Below are positions 15,819 to 25,987 of a stretch of 64,000 nucleotides of DNA, one piece after another. Numbering within the stretch: the first letter of the stretch is position 1; each line of letters begins with the position of its first letter. The translations under genes were made by a program, and so were the position numbers. The stretch spans positions 171,316 to 235,315 of the forward strand of contig NZ_FNZV01000004.1 in the NCBI RefSeq assembly GCF_900109555.1, given 5' to 3'. The notes under the pieces are model-generated. The model searched no databases. It was not told where the DNA came from and was given only the letters and a program-made list of their open reading frames with translations. The stretch comes from Pacificibacter marinus (GTDB lineage: Bacteria; Pseudomonadota; Alphaproteobacteria; Rhodobacterales; Rhodobacteraceae).

Positions 15819-17027
15819 ATGGCTCTTGGTCCTAAAACCGATAACTTGATTGAGGGTGGCGATGGCAACGCGCAAGTGGGGCATAACTCTGGTACGATCA
15901 CTATTGGTTACACGATTGAACAACACGAAGCCGCTTTAGAACGAACACTTGAACGGGAGCGCGGCCACCTTAAGCTAGCTCACGGTGCCGAGTTGGAACG
16001 TATTCAGCGGGACATGGCTGAGCTTCAATCAAGGCTAGACAACAAAGAAAAAGATTATTCAGAACGCGTTGAGGAATTGTTTGAGTACAAGCAAAAACTT
16101 GAGCGTTTTTCCAATCAAATTGAAAAAGACAAATTGGACGCAGCGCAAAAGGCCTTGGATCGTGGCGACGACACGCTTGCGGAGGCATTGTTTAAGGAAG
16201 TTTTGGAAACGGTTCGCAATCGCCGCGAAGATGCTGAACAAGAAGAGGCAGAGCTTGAATTTGAGCTTGGAAAAATCGCAGAACGAAAAATTCTCTGGCA
16301 CGATGCCTGCGCCCATTACAAACGTGCTGTCGGATTGCATGAAACCCTAGGCAACCTAAATGCCTATGCGCGAATGACGTGGCGCTTGGCCAAAGGGCAG
16401 GAAGCTGTGGATGCTCATGTTAAGATTCGTGATCTCACCGCAAAAGAATTTGGCGAAAATAGTAATGAATACGCGACACAACTCAATAACCTCGCGATCG
16501 TTCTCAAAGCGCAGGGGCAATTAGGCGAGGCTGAGACGCTGTTCCGAGAGGCGATTGCGATTGCTGAAAAGACGTTAGGTGTGGAACATCCTGCTTATGC
16601 CGCACGCCTGAATAACCTCGCGGGCGTTCTCAAAGAGCAGAGGCAATTTGGCGAAGCAGAGACGCTGTACCGCAAGGCGCTTGCGATTGATGCAAAGACG
16701 ATAGGTGTCGATCATCCTGACTATGCCACCCACTTGAATAACCTCGCGCGTGTTCTTGAAGTACAGGGGCAATTTGGAGAGGCAGAAACGCTGTACCGCG
16801 AGGCGCTTGCGATTGAAGAAAAGACGATAGGTTTGGCACATCCTGATTATGCCCGCAGCTTGAATAACCTTGGGGGCGTGCTTTTTGCGCAGGGGCTATA
16901 TGAAGACGCTGAAACGCTCAGTCGTCAGGCGATTAAGATTGCTGAGGCGGCTTTGGGGGCTGAGCATCCTAGTACAATTCAAGGACGCAAAAACCTCGAA
17001 ATCCTCATAGCCAATTCCAAGCTCTAA
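15819..17027 (+). CDS. Coiled-coil/TPR protein inserted in the dcw cluster
   Basis: Protein of 402 residues. The N-terminus repeats the motif of its upstream partner (EGGDGNAQVGHNSGTITIG, about 12-30). A long charged coiled coil follows (about 34-135), then a helical solenoid whose last part is four kinesin-light-chain-like TPR units of exactly 42 residues (about 219-386), each containing LNNLA.VL..QG..GEAE. No catalytic motif or signal peptide is seen, so a cytoplasmic scaffold bound to the adjacent membrane peptide is the simplest reading. mraY and murD are normally neighbours, so this pair is an insertion. The role is not known. Confidence 0.75.
   Translation: MALGPKTDNLIEGGDGNAQVGHNSGTITIGYTIEQHEAALERTLERERGHLKLAHGAELERIQRDMAELQSRLDNKEKDYSERVEELFEYKQKLERFSNQIEKDKLDAAQKALDRGDDTLAEALFKEVLETVRNRREDAEQEEAELEFELGKIAERKILWHDACAHYKRAVGLHETLGNLNAYARMTWRLAKGQEAVDAHVKIRDLTAKEFGENSNEYATQLNNLAIVLKAQGQLGEAETLFREAIAIAEKTLGVEHPAYAARLNNLAGVLKEQRQFGEAETLYRKALAIDAKTIGVDHPDYATHLNNLARVLEVQGQFGEAETLYREALAIEEKTIGLAHPDYARSLNNLGGVLFAQGLYEDAETLSRQAIKIAEAALGAEHPSTIQGRKNLEILIANSKL
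16473..16976 (+). repeat. Four tandem 126-bp TPR-coding repeats
   Basis: Units begin at 16473, 16599, 16725 and 16851, each starting with codons for A-x-x-L-N-N. DNA identity between units 2 and 3 is high, including the stretch encoding GEAETLYR.ALAI, which points to recent duplication and a chance of copy-number change. The fourth unit is more diverged. Confidence 0.85.
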
Positions 17028-17087
17028 TCCCCTTTCCATCCCTCAACTTTGCGCAGATACTACGGCTAAGCGAATTTAGGGGCGAAT

Positions 17088-18485
17088 ATGATACCTGTAT
17101 TGGGATACGAAGAGCAGAACGTGGCCATTTTAGGGCTTGGGCGGTCTGGTATGGCGACGGCAAAAGCTGTTGTTGCTGGCGGTGGCGAGCCGATTTGTTG
17201 GGACGACAGCGTCGAAGCGCGTGCCGCGGCCGAGGCCGAGGGCTATACCATTCGCGATCTGTCCAAAGCGGGCGCGTTTGATGACATTGCCGTGCTGGTT
17301 GCGTCCCCCGGCATTCCGCATCTCTACCCCGAACCCAACAAAGTGATCCAAGCCGCGTGGATGGCAGGTGTGCCTGTGGACAATGACATCGGCTTGTTTT
17401 TCCGCTCGTTTGGGTCGGGCGATTGGATGGACCACGACACCCCGCCGCGCATCATCGCGGTCACGGGATCGAACGGTAAATCCACTACATCGGCGCTGAT
17501 CCATCACATTCTCACATCAACAGGCACACCGTCGCAATTGGCTGGCAACATTGGGCGTGGCGTGTTGGATTTGGACGCGCCAGAGGACGGCGAAGTGATC
17601 GTGCTTGAGTTGTCATCCTACCAAACGGACCTCGCGCGCTCGCTCACGCCAGACATTGCCGTGTTCACAAACCTGTCCCCCGATCACTTGGATCGTCACG
17701 CGGGCATGGGCGGTTATTTCGCTGCCAAGCGTCGCTTGTTTGCCGAGGGCGGTCCTGATCGCGCCATCATTGGTGTGGATGAGGTTGAGGGGCAATATAT
17801 GGCCAATCAACTGGTCGATAGTTTTGCCGATGGTCGCCTGATCCGCATCTCCAGTGGACAAAAGCTGAAAGGGGCTGGTTGGAATATTTATGCGCACAAA
17901 GGGTTCTTGTCCGAATGGCGTAAAGGACGTCAGGCGGGATCAATTGATCTGCGTGAAATTGCGGGCTTGCCGGGTGCGCACAACCATCAAAATGCTTGCG
18001 CTGCCTATGCCGCCTGTCGCGCGATTGGCACATCGCCAAAACTGATTGCAGAAGCGTTACACAGCTTCAAAGGTCTGCCGCATCGCAGCCAAATTGTGGG
18101 TGAAAAAGACGGCGTGCGCTTTGTGAATGACAGCAAAGCCACCAATGTCGATGCCGCAGCCAAAGCGCTGCAAGCGTTCAAATCCATTCGTTGGATCGCG
18201 GGCGGTATGGGCAAAGATGGCGGTATCGCTGAATTGTCTGATCATCTGGGCGCTGTGCAAAAGGCGTATCTCATCGGGTTTTCAGCTAAAGATTTCGCGC
18301 TGCAACTAGGGGATACACCCTATGAATTGTGTGACACGATGCAAGTCGCTGTAACCAAAGCTGCGGCTGAGGCCACACATGGCGACACCGTGCTTTTGGC
18401 CCCCGCAGCGGCGTCTTTTGACCAATATCCGAATTTTGAGAAACGTGGTGATGATTTCATCGCGCAGGTCGAAGCATTGCTTTAA
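17088..18485 (+). CDS. murD: UDP-MurNAc-L-alanine--D-glutamate ligase MurD
   Basis: Adds D-glutamate to UDP-MurNAc-L-Ala. Protein of 465 residues with an N-terminal nucleotide-binding fold ([15 protein letters not shown]), the P-loop [13 protein letters not shown] near residue 125, the lysine and metal segment around LSSYQTDL and [10 protein letters not shown], and FVNDSKATN in the C-terminal domain. It restarts the dcw order after the inserted pair; a 60-nt gap separates it from the TPR gene. Confidence 0.96.
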   Translation: MIPVLGYEEQNVAILGLGRSGMATAKAVVAGGGEPICWDDSVEARAAAEAEGYTIRDLSKAGAFDDIAVLVASPGIPHLYPEPNKVIQAAWMAGVPVDNDIGLFFRSFGSGDWMDHDTPPRIIAVTGSNGKSTTSALIHHILTSTGTPSQLAGNIGRGVLDLDAPEDGEVIVLELSSYQTDLARSLTPDIAVFTNLSPDHLDRHAGMGGYFAAKRRLFAEGGPDRAIIGVDEVEGQYMANQLVDSFADGRLIRISSGQKLKGAGWNIYAHKGFLSEWRKGRQAGSIDLREIAGLPGAHNHQNACAAYAACRAIGTSPKLIAEALHSFKGLPHRSQIVGEKDGVRFVNDSKATNVDAAAKALQAFKSIRWIAGGMGKDGGIAELSDHLGAVQKAYLIGFSAKDFALQLGDTPYELCDTMQVAVTKAAAEATHGDTVLLAPAAASFDQYPNFEKRGDDFIAQVEALL

Positions 18486-18674
18486 GTCCTGTCGCCAAAG
18501 TGCCTGCGCTCTGATCACGGGGCGTGGGCCAACGCGCAGCATCCCTTGATGGGCAAAACATCGCTTTCATGCTGACCCGCGCGCAATCTATAGTAGTAAA
18601 CGCATGAAAACCGCGCTACGCTCAGCCTTAGATCCGGAAAACCGGGCGATGATACAGAGGCAGTAGGCAGTCCC

Positions 18675-19841
18675 ATGACAGAAATGGTTTATGGTTCGAT
18701 TCCCGCACGGGAAGGGGAACCGATATTTTCGCGCTGGTGGCGCACGATTGACAAATGGACGCTGTCTTGCGTCTTTGTGTTGTTTGGCATCGGTCTTTTG
18801 CTGGGCTTGGCCGCTTCGCCGCCCTTGGCTGAAAAAAACAATCTGCCCTATTTTTATTTCGTTCAGCGACAGGTTTTCTTTGGCTGTATCGCGCTGACAA
18901 CCATGGTGTTGGTCACCATGATGGACCCGCATAAAGTGCGCCGCCTTGGCGTTGTGGGCTTTCTGGCCGCCTTTATCGCCTTGGCCTTACTGCCATTTTT
19001 CGGAACGGATTTTGGCAAAGGCGCGATGCGGTGGTTTTCTTTTGGGTTTGCCTCTGTTCAGCCGTCAGAATTTTTAAAGCCCGCGTTTGTGATCACCAGT
19101 GCTTGGTTGATTGCGGCGGCGCTTGAAATTGGCGGTCCTCCCGGGCGGCTGTATTCGTTTATGTTGACCATAGTGATTGTTGTGATGTTGGCTTTACAAC
19201 CTGATTTTGGCCAAGCGTCCTTGGTGCTGTTCAGTTGGGGTGTGATGTATTTCGTGGGCGGTGCGCCGCTTTTGCTGTTGATCTGTCTTGCGGGGCTTGT
19301 GGTGTTTGGTGGCACGCTGGCCTACAATGGGTCCGAACACTTTGCGCGGCGTATTGATGGGTTTTTGAACCCTGATATCGATCCGACCACCCAGATTGGC
19401 TATGCCACGAACGCAATCCGCGAAGGTGGATTTTTCGGCGTGGGCGTGGGCGAGGGGACTGTGAAGTGGTCCCTGCCTGATGCGCATACCGATTTTATCA
19501 TTGCGGTGGCCGCCGAAGAATATGGGATGATTTTAGTGTTCACCATCATCGCACTCTACGCCACGATCACTGTGCGCTCGCTGTGGCGTTTGTTGCGTGA
19601 ACGCGATCCGTTTATCCGTTTGGCGGGCACGGGGCTGGCTTGTGCGTTTGGCATTCAAGCGTTTATCAACATGGGTGTTGCTGTGCGGTTGTTGCCAGCC
19701 AAAGGCATGACGTTGCCGTTTGTGTCCTATGGTGGTTCATCGGTGATCGCATCGGGCATTGCCGTTGGTGCGCTTTTGGCGTTCACCCGCACACGCCCCC
19801 AAGGTGAGATCGGCGATTTGTTGATCCGCCGCGGTCGCTGA
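18675..19841 (+). CDS. ftsW: Septal peptidoglycan glycosyltransferase FtsW
   Basis: SEDS-family polymerase of 388 residues that extends septal glycan strands with FtsI. About ten transmembrane helices; conserved features are GAMRWFSFGFASVQPSEFLK in the first part and FVSYGGSS near the C-terminus. A leader of 189 bp separates it from murD. Cytoplasmic N-terminus of about 30 residues. Confidence 0.95.
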   Translation: MTEMVYGSIPAREGEPIFSRWWRTIDKWTLSCVFVLFGIGLLLGLAASPPLAEKNNLPYFYFVQRQVFFGCIALTTMVLVTMMDPHKVRRLGVVGFLAAFIALALLPFFGTDFGKGAMRWFSFGFASVQPSEFLKPAFVITSAWLIAAALEIGGPPGRLYSFMLTIVIVVMLALQPDFGQASLVLFSWGVMYFVGGAPLLLLICLAGLVVFGGTLAYNGSEHFARRIDGFLNPDIDPTTQIGYATNAIREGGFFGVGVGEGTVKWSLPDAHTDFIIAVAAEEYGMILVFTIIALYATITVRSLWRLLRERDPFIRLAGTGLACAFGIQAFINMGVAVRLLPAKGMTLPFVSYGGSSVIASGIAVGALLAFTRTRPQGEIGDLLIRRGR

Positions 19842-19864
19842 AACTTGCATTTTGAAAAGGTGAT

Positions 19865-20962
19865 ATGATGTCTGGCCAAACTCCTCTTGTGGTGATTGCT
19901 GCTGGTGGCACGGGCGGGCATATGTTTCCCGCGCAAGCCTTGGCCGAAGTGCTTTTGGCACGGGGGTGGCGCGTCAAGCTTTCCACTGATCCACGCGGCG
20001 CACGCTATGCTGGTGGATTTCCTCAAGCTGTTGAAATTGAGGTTTTGACCTCAGGCACATTCGCGCGTGGTGGAATTGTCGCCAAGCTGGGCGTGCCGTT
20101 TAAAATTGTTGGCGGCGTCTTGTCTGCGATGCGCAAGTTTCGCAAAGATCGCCCCAATGTGGTGATCGGCTTTGGCGGCTACCCTGCCATTCCATCTGTG
20201 GCGGCTGCGACACTGATGAAATTGCCACGGATGATCCATGAACAAAACGGCGTGTTGGGGCGCGTGAACAAAGTTTTTGCCCCCAAAGTGGCACAGGTCG
20301 CTTGCGGTGTTTGGCCCACACAATTGCCTGAAGGCGCGGTTGGTGTGCATGTGGGAAATCCTGTGCGCGGTGCGGTGTTAGAGCGTGCAGCAGCGCCCTA
20401 TATTACCCCCGGTGAATATCCGATGGAAGTCTTGGTTTTGGGCGGCTCACAAGGGGCGCGCATCACATCTGATATGGTGCCTGCCGCGATCACAGCCTTG
20501 CCTGAACATTTGCGTCAAAACCTGCGTGTCAGTCAGCAAGCGCGCGCAGAGGATGTGGCGCGTGTTGAACAGCATTACGCAGATCACGGCATGGGCGCTG
20601 ACATCAAAACCTTTTTCGATGATGTGCCAAGTCGCATGTCAGAGGCGCAATTGGTGATTGCACGTTCTGGCGCATCGACGGTGGCGGATATTTCTGTCAT
20701 CGGTCGGCCTTCGATTTTAATCCCCTTTGCTGCCGCCACGGGCGACCACCAAACGGCCAATGCGCGCGGCTTGGTGGATGCGGGCGCTGCGATTATGATC
20801 CCCGAAAGTCAATTGACGGTGCAAAGTCTAAGCGAACAGATCGCTTTGGTTTTGGGCAATCCTGATGGGGCCAGCCACATGAGCCGCGCAGCGCTGTCTG
20901 TTGGCAAACCTGAAGCCGCACAAGAGCTCGCCGCATTGGTCGAAGCACTGGCCGCCCATTAA
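19865..20962 (+). CDS. murG: UDP-GlcNAc--lipid I N-acetylglucosaminyltransferase MurG
   Basis: Peripheral membrane GT28 enzyme of 365 residues that converts lipid I to lipid II. N-terminal motif [15 protein letters not shown] (near residue 12), [12 protein letters not shown] near 120, and the donor-site region [10 protein letters not shown] and [14 protein letters not shown] 19865 is followed at once by a second ATG (19868); AAAAGG lies just upstream. Confidence 0.95.
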   Translation: MMSGQTPLVVIAAGGTGGHMFPAQALAEVLLARGWRVKLSTDPRGARYAGGFPQAVEIEVLTSGTFARGGIVAKLGVPFKIVGGVLSAMRKFRKDRPNVVIGFGGYPAIPSVAAATLMKLPRMIHEQNGVLGRVNKVFAPKVAQVACGVWPTQLPEGAVGVHVGNPVRGAVLERAAAPYITPGEYPMEVLVLGGSQGARITSDMVPAAITALPEHLRQNLRVSQQARAEDVARVEQHYADHGMGADIKTFFDDVPSRMSEAQLVIARSGASTVADISVIGRPSILIPFAAATGDHQTANARGLVDAGAAIMIPESQLTVQSLSEQIALVLGNPDGASHMSRAALSVGKPEAAQELAALVEALAAH

Positions 20963-21008
20963 TTTTCGGCCTAAACACGCGCCGCACCGAGAAAGAAAGA
21001 GATAAGAC

Positions 21009-22412
21009 ATGAACGCATCCGCAACCAAGCTTCCCACCGAAATGGGGCCAATCCACTTTGTTGGCATTGGCGGTATCGGCATGTCCGGCATTGCAGAAGT
21101 GCTGCTCAATCACGGGTATTCGGTGCAAGGTTCTGACCTGAAAGCATCCAAAATCACTGACCGGCTTGAAACGCTGGGTGCGCGGGTTTTTGTCGGGCAA
21201 AAGGCCGAAAACCTCGAAGGCGCGGCTGTCGTGGTCATTTCAAGCGCGATCAAACCGGGTAATCCAGAATTGGATGCAGCGCGTTTGGCTGGGCTGCCTG
21301 TTGTGCGCCGCGCTGAAATGCTTGCAGAACTCATGCGCCTGAAATCTAACATCGCAGTGGCGGGAACGCATGGCAAAACCACCACCACCACGATGGTTGC
21401 AACATTGCTGGACCAAGGCGGCATTGACCCGACTGTCATCAATGGCGGGATCATTCACGCCTATGGGTCTAACGCGCGCGTTGGCACGGGCGACTGGATG
21501 GTTGTGGAAGCGGATGAAAGCGATGGCACGTTCAACCGCCTGCCTGCGACCATTGCGATTGTGACCAATATCGATCCTGAGCACATGGAACATTGGGGCG
21601 ATTTCGATACGCTGCGCAAAGGCTTTTATGACTTTGTGTCCAACATTCCGTTTTACGGCTTGGCTGTGTGCTGTACGGATCACCCCGAAGTGCAAACGCT
21701 TGTGGGCAAGATCACCGATCGCCGCGTTGTGACCTTTGGGTTTAACGCGCAAGCCGATGTGCGCGCCATCAATTTGACCTATAAAAAAGGCGTGGCGCAT
21801 TTTGATATCGCCTTGCAACAAGATGACATCGTGATCAAAGACTGCACCTTGCCTATGCCCGGTGATCACAACGTATCCAATGCTTTGGCGGCTGTGGCTG
21901 TGGCGCGCCATTTGGGAATGACGCCCGATGCGATCCGTGAAGCTTTGGCGAATTTTGCTGGTGTGAACCGCCGCTTTACCCGCGTGGGCGAAGTCAACGG
22001 TGTGACCATTATCGATGATTATGGCCATCACCCCGTTGAAATCGCTGCCGTGCTCAAAGCGGCGCGTCAAGCCACCGAAGGGCGTGTGATTGCAGTGCAT
22101 CAGCCGCACCGCTTTAGTCGTTTGGCGTCTTTGTTCGAAGATTTTTGTACCTGCTTCAACGAAGCCGATGTGGTTGGCATTTCTGATATTTTTGCCGCTG
22201 GCGAAGACCCTATCGAGGGCGCAGGCCGTGATGATTTGGTCGCAGGTCTGATCCGCCACGGGCACCGCCATGCGCGCGCAGTCACATCTATTGACGATTT
22301 GGAACGTCTTGTGCGCGAACAAGCACGTGAAGGCGATTTGGTTGTGTGCCTTGGGGCAGGGACCATTTCAACGTGGGCCTATGCTTTGGCTGAGCGTTTG
22401 GCGAAAGATTAA
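21009..22412 (+). CDS. murC: UDP-MurNAc--L-alanine ligase MurC
   Basis: Adds the first amino acid, L-alanine, to UDP-MurNAc. Protein of 467 residues with [16 protein letters not shown] at the N-terminus, P-loop [14 protein letters not shown] near residue 118, EADESDGTF, and [10 protein letters not shown] followed by HQPHRFSRL. All are diagnostic of MurC. Confidence 0.96.
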   Translation: MNASATKLPTEMGPIHFVGIGGIGMSGIAEVLLNHGYSVQGSDLKASKITDRLETLGARVFVGQKAENLEGAAVVVISSAIKPGNPELDAARLAGLPVVRRAEMLAELMRLKSNIAVAGTHGKTTTTTMVATLLDQGGIDPTVINGGIIHAYGSNARVGTGDWMVVEADESDGTFNRLPATIAIVTNIDPEHMEHWGDFDTLRKGFYDFVSNIPFYGLAVCCTDHPEVQTLVGKITDRRVVTFGFNAQADVRAINLTYKKGVAHFDIALQQDDIVIKDCTLPMPGDHNVSNALAAVAVARHLGMTPDAIREALANFAGVNRRFTRVGEVNGVTIIDDYGHHPVEIAAVLKAARQATEGRVIAVHQPHRFSRLASLFEDFCTCFNEADVVGISDIFAAGEDPIEGAGRDDLVAGLIRHGHRHARAVTSIDDLERLVREQAREGDLVVCLGAGTISTWAYALAERLAKD

Positions 22413-22457
22413 CGTGAAAAGCTTGGGCCCAGTGCACACAGGCAGGGCCCCGGTACA

Positions 22458-22703
22458 ATGACATCACTTGTTGCCTTTTGTGTTTGGGTGCTTGCCACAA
22501 TGGGGCTTGCGCTTTTACCTATAAAATACCAAATTCTCCCTGGGTTGGGATTTTTGCTCATTCTGCCCGTGCTCTTGGTGTGGCTTGCGCACGATTATGG
22601 TGCGCTGCCTGTTGTTGTTTGTATTTTCGCTGCCGTGTCTTTGTTTCGCAAGCCGTTGTGGGCCCTTGTTTCAGGCGCACGACGTTGGATCACTCGCACT
22701 TGA
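22458..22703 (+). CDS. DUF2484 family membrane protein, first copy
   Basis: Protein of 81 residues with three predicted transmembrane helices and a basic C-terminus (GARRWITRT). Position between murC and murB, and similarity to the next gene in length and layout, identify DUF2484, a family of unknown function found in Rhodobacteraceae dcw clusters. It may be a small envelope or division accessory protein, but nothing in the sequence shows an activity. Confidence 0.75.
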   Translation: MTSLVAFCVWVLATMGLALLPIKYQILPGLGFLLILPVLLVWLAHDYGALPVVVCIFAAVSLFRKPLWALVSGARRWITRT

Positions 22704-22715
22704 CCAGAGGTACTT

Positions 22716-22973
22716 ATGACGCTTTCTCTTATTCTCGCATGTCTTTGGGCCATTTCGGCGAATGTCATTGCAATTCTGCCCGCGCGTAAATCACACTGGC
22801 CCGCAGCCTATGTGCTGATTGGCTTGGGGGTTCCCCTTTTGGGCTTCGTCACTTATGAAAACGGGCCATGGATTGGCTTGCTTGTTTTGGCCGCTGGCGC
22901 GTCAATGTTGCGTTGGCCAGTGCGGTATCTGGGCGGCTTTTTGGGGCGTTGGATCAAAGGCAAGTTGACCTGA
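22716..22973 (+). CDS. DUF2484 family membrane protein, second copy
   Basis: Protein of 85 residues, three transmembrane helices, with the core pattern NVIAILPARKSHWPAAYVL and a final LRWPVRYLGGFLGRW. It begins 12 nt after the first DUF2484 gene and shares its architecture (hydrophobic hairpin, LP motif, third helix, basic end), so the two look like an old tandem duplication. Function unknown. Confidence 0.78.
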   Translation: MTLSLILACLWAISANVIAILPARKSHWPAAYVLIGLGVPLLGFVTYENGPWIGLLVLAAGASMLRWPVRYLGGFLGRWIKGKLT

Positions 22974-23024
22974 CGATAGGTTAAATGGCGTTTGATATAT
23001 TAAGCTATAAGATAAGGTGAGAGA

Positions 23025-23975
23025 ATGAGTTTTCCCGATGTGCGTGGCACTTTGACTGAAAATCGCCCCTTGGCAGATTTGACATGGCTGCGTGTGGGTG
23101 GGCCAGCGGATGCGTTGTTTCAACCTGCCGATGTGGATGATTTGCAGAGCTTCCTGAAAGCTCTTGATCCTGCCGCCGCAGTGTTTCCCATGGGTGTAGG
23201 ATCAAATCTAATCGTGCGGGATGGTGGCATTCGTGCGGTGGTGATCCGCATGGGGCGCGGGTTCAACGGCATCTCGTTTGACGGCAATTTCATCACTGCG
23301 GGGGTCGCGGCGCTGGGGGCTCATGTCGCGCGCAAAGCGGCGGCCCAAGGTCTTGATCTGACATTTTTGCGGACGATCCCCGGCGCAATAGGTGGTGCTG
23401 TGCGGATGAACGCGGGCTGTTACGGGTCTTATGTTGCGGATCATTTTGTGTCTGCCAAAGCGGTGACGCGCGATGGTGATATTGTCACGCTGACTGCCGA
23501 TGATTTGAAATTCGAATATCGCGGCTCAACTCTGCCCGAGGGCTGGGTTTTGACAGAGGCCACGTTCAAAGCGGACAGTGATGATGCCGCCGTTCTTGAG
23601 GCGCGCATGGATGCCCAGTTGAAAAAGCGTGATGAAACGCAACCGACCAAAGATCGGTCTGCTGGGTCGACATTTCGTAATCCTGCAGGATTTTCATCAA
23701 CGGGACAGGCGGATGATGTGCACGATCTGAAGGCTTGGAAGGTGATCGATGATGCTGGTTTGCGCGGTCACATGATCGGCGGTGCTCAAATGAGCCCGAT
23801 GCATTCCAATTTTATGATCAATACAGGCACAGCCACAGCGCATGACTTGGAAAGTCTTGGTGAAGATGTGCGAAAAAAAGTGTTCCAAAATTCCGGCCTT
23901 ACGCTAAGGTGGGAAATTAAGCGCATCGGAGAATTTTTGGGCAAACCTGTTGTCAGCGGCTGTCCCACTGGTTAA
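23025..23975 (+). CDS. murB: UDP-N-acetylenolpyruvoylglucosamine reductase MurB
   Basis: FAD- and NADPH-dependent enzyme of 316 residues that makes UDP-MurNAc. FAD-binding segment [20 protein letters not shown] near residue 62, [18 protein letters not shown] near 115, and the catalytic-serine motif AGSTFRNP near 208. Lacks the extra loop of the E. coli form, as usual in alphaproteobacteria. Confidence 0.95.
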   Translation: MSFPDVRGTLTENRPLADLTWLRVGGPADALFQPADVDDLQSFLKALDPAAAVFPMGVGSNLIVRDGGIRAVVIRMGRGFNGISFDGNFITAGVAALGAHVARKAAAQGLDLTFLRTIPGAIGGAVRMNAGCYGSYVADHFVSAKAVTRDGDIVTLTADDLKFEYRGSTLPEGWVLTEATFKADSDDAAVLEARMDAQLKKRDETQPTKDRSAGSTFRNPAGFSSTGQADDVHDLKAWKVIDDAGLRGHMIGGAQMSPMHSNFMINTGTATAHDLESLGEDVRKKVFQNSGLTLRWEIKRIGEFLGKPVVSGCPTG

Positions 23976-23988
23976 ACGAATCGCGAGA

Positions 23989-24005
23989 CCTCTTTTCAAA
24001 AGAGG
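23989..24005. promoter_or_regulatory. 17-bp palindrome between murB and ddl
   Basis: CCTCTTTT and AAAAGAGG are exact reverse complements around one base. A second small hairpin, GGAACC/GGTTCC, follows at 24071-24087. Neither is followed by a T run, so these look like operator or leader structures before ddl rather than a terminator. No factor is recognised. Confidence 0.4.
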
Positions 24006-24109
24006 CGGTATTGGGCTACGTCCCTCTAATATAATTACAAATTGAGCCGCAAAAGGTTCAAAAAAACACAGGAACCACAAAGGTTCCGGATCATGAGGCA
24101 CTTGTGGGT

Positions 24110-25021
24110 ATGTCGAGCAGGACACCCCGAAAAGTGGCGGTATTGATGGGTGGCCCCTCGGTTGAACGCGAGGTGTCTCTGTCGTCTGGGCGTGAATGCG
24201 CCGCCGCGCTTAAGGGCGAAGGATACGATGTCGTTGAAATCGACGCGGGCGATGATTTGTGTCAACAATTGACCAAAGCCGCCCCTGATGTTGTGTTCAA
24301 CGCGTTGCATGGTCGCTACGGCGAAGATGGGTGCGTGCAAGGCATTCTGGAATGGATGGGCATCCCTTATACGCATTCCGGTGTTTTAGCCTCAGCCACC
24401 GCCATGGACAAAATCCGCACCAAAGAGATTTATCAAGCCGCAGGTCTGCCAATCGCCCCCAGCCGTCTTGCAACCCGCGAAGAGGTCGAGGCCGATCACG
24501 TCATCGCGCCCCCTTATGTGGTGAAACCCTATAATGAAGGATCCTCAGTCGGGGTCTATCTTGTGCAGGTCGGTAGCAACGCGCCACGCCTGTCAAAAGA
24601 CATGCCGCCGGTTGTGATGGTCGAGGCCTTTGTGCCGGGCCGTGAATTGACCTGTACTGTCATGGGAGACCGCGTGTTGGATGTGACCGATATCCTCACC
24701 GATGGTTGGTATGACTACGACGCCAAATACAAAACTGGCGGATCACGCCATGTTTGCCCCGCCGAAATTTCAGACGAAATCACCAAAGCCTGCCAAGACT
24801 ACGCTCTGCGTGCTCACAACGCATTGGGCTGTCGCGGTGTAACGCGCACTGATTTTCGCTGGGATGAAAGCAAAGGTATTGATGGGTTGATTTTGCTTGA
24901 AACCAACACCCAACCTGGCATGACGCCAACGTCGCTCAGCCCTGAGCAAGCTCAAGTGAGCGGTCTGACATACGGTCAGTTCGTGGCATGGATGGTCGAG
25001 GACGCATCATGCAATCGATAG
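24110..25021 (+). CDS. ddl: D-alanine--D-alanine ligase
   Basis: ATP-grasp enzyme of 303 residues that makes the D-Ala-D-Ala dipeptide used by MurF. N-terminal VAVLMGGPSVEREVSLSSG, ATP-grasp lysine region VVKPYNEGSSVGVYLV, and C-terminal GVTRTDFRWDE and LETNTQPGMTPTSL with metal-binding residues. ATG 24110 is used; an in-frame GTG at 24104 lies 5 nt after GAGG and is also possible. Overlaps ftsQ by 13 nt. Confidence 0.94.
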   Translation: MSSRTPRKVAVLMGGPSVEREVSLSSGRECAAALKGEGYDVVEIDAGDDLCQQLTKAAPDVVFNALHGRYGEDGCVQGILEWMGIPYTHSGVLASATAMDKIRTKEIYQAAGLPIAPSRLATREEVEADHVIAPPYVVKPYNEGSSVGVYLVQVGSNAPRLSKDMPPVVMVEAFVPGRELTCTVMGDRVLDVTDILTDGWYDYDAKYKTGGSRHVCPAEISDEITKACQDYALRAHNALGCRGVTRTDFRWDESKGIDGLILLETNTQPGMTPTSLSPEQAQVSGLTYGQFVAWMVEDASCNR

Positions 25022-25971
25022 ATCCTATGGTCTTTGCGAAACCTGCCTCTGCTGGCGGATCAGCCCGCGTGTCCGAAGCTGTCGCACGTGTGATGCGGGC
25101 GCGGACTGGCGGCTCTGAAGGCGCAGCGCCCAAACCGCGTGACCCTGCGCCGTCGCGGGCCGTTTATAAAATGAACCGTCTTTGGCTGACCCCGTCATTT
25201 CGCTTTGCGATGCGTCGGATCGTGCCGTTGGCGGTGGTTTTGATGGCTGTCGGGATTTGGATTGGCGACGAAGACAATCGGGAATTCGTGACCGAGCAAT
25301 ATACGGTGATGAAATCCGAGTTGCAAAATCGCCCTGAGTTTATGGTCAAATTGATGGCTGTTGATGGGGCCTCACCTGATTTGGCCGCTGATATTCGTGA
25401 AGTCGCGCCTGTTGATTTTCCAATTTCGTCCTTCGATCTGGATTTGCAAGGCATGTTGACGCAGATCGAAAGCCTTGACGCTGTCGCGGATGTGGGTGTG
25501 CGGGTGCGTGCTGGCGGTATTTTGCAAATCGATATCACTGAGCGGGTGCCTGCTGTTGTGTGGCGTGGCCCTCAGGGGCTTGAAATGCTCGACACCGAAG
25601 GTCACCGCGTGGCCGCTTTGGCATCACGTTTGGACCGTCTTGATCTACCATTGATTGCGGGCGAAGGGGCCGAGCGCAAAGTGGGCGAAGCACTGGCATT
25701 GCTCAAAGCCGCAGACCCGTTGATGGACCGCGTGCGCGGCATTGTCCGTGTGGGCGAGCGCCGTTGGGATCTTGTTTTAGACAAGGGACAAAAAATCAAA
25801 TTGCCTGAAACCAATCCATTTGCTGCGCTTGCACAGGTGATCACATTGGATCAGGCCCAAGACCTATTGGGGCGCGATGTGCGCACCGTTGATATGCGCA
25901 ACCCGAAACGGCCTACGCTGCGGATTTCAGACGCCGCACGTGACGAATTCCGCCGCCTTAAGGGATTATAA
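25009..25971 (+). CDS. ftsQ: Cell division protein FtsQ
   Basis: Bitopic divisome protein of 320 residues. A cytoplasmic tail of about 60 residues precedes one transmembrane helix (FAMRRIVPLAVVLMAVGIWIG region), then a POTRA domain and a beta domain (ERVPAVVWRGPQGLEMLDTE). It links early and late divisome proteins through FtsB/FtsL. ATG 25009 has GAGG about 8 nt upstream and overlaps the ddl end; ATG 24988 is an alternative adding 7 residues. Confidence 0.92.
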   Translation: MQSIDPMVFAKPASAGGSARVSEAVARVMRARTGGSEGAAPKPRDPAPSRAVYKMNRLWLTPSFRFAMRRIVPLAVVLMAVGIWIGDEDNREFVTEQYTVMKSELQNRPEFMVKLMAVDGASPDLAADIREVAPVDFPISSFDLDLQGMLTQIESLDAVADVGVRVRAGGILQIDITERVPAVVWRGPQGLEMLDTEGHRVAALASRLDRLDLPLIAGEGAERKVGEALALLKAADPLMDRVRGIVRVGERRWDLVLDKGQKIKLPETNPFAALAQVITLDQAQDLLGRDVRTVDMRNPKRPTLRISDAARDEFRRLKGL

Positions 25972-25987
25972 CTGGAGTGTTCTTGCG

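Noticed and set aside
21240..22322. Minus-strand open frame of 360 codons opposite murC.
   Set aside because: Antisense shadow of a gene with all MurC motifs; composition is not protein-like.
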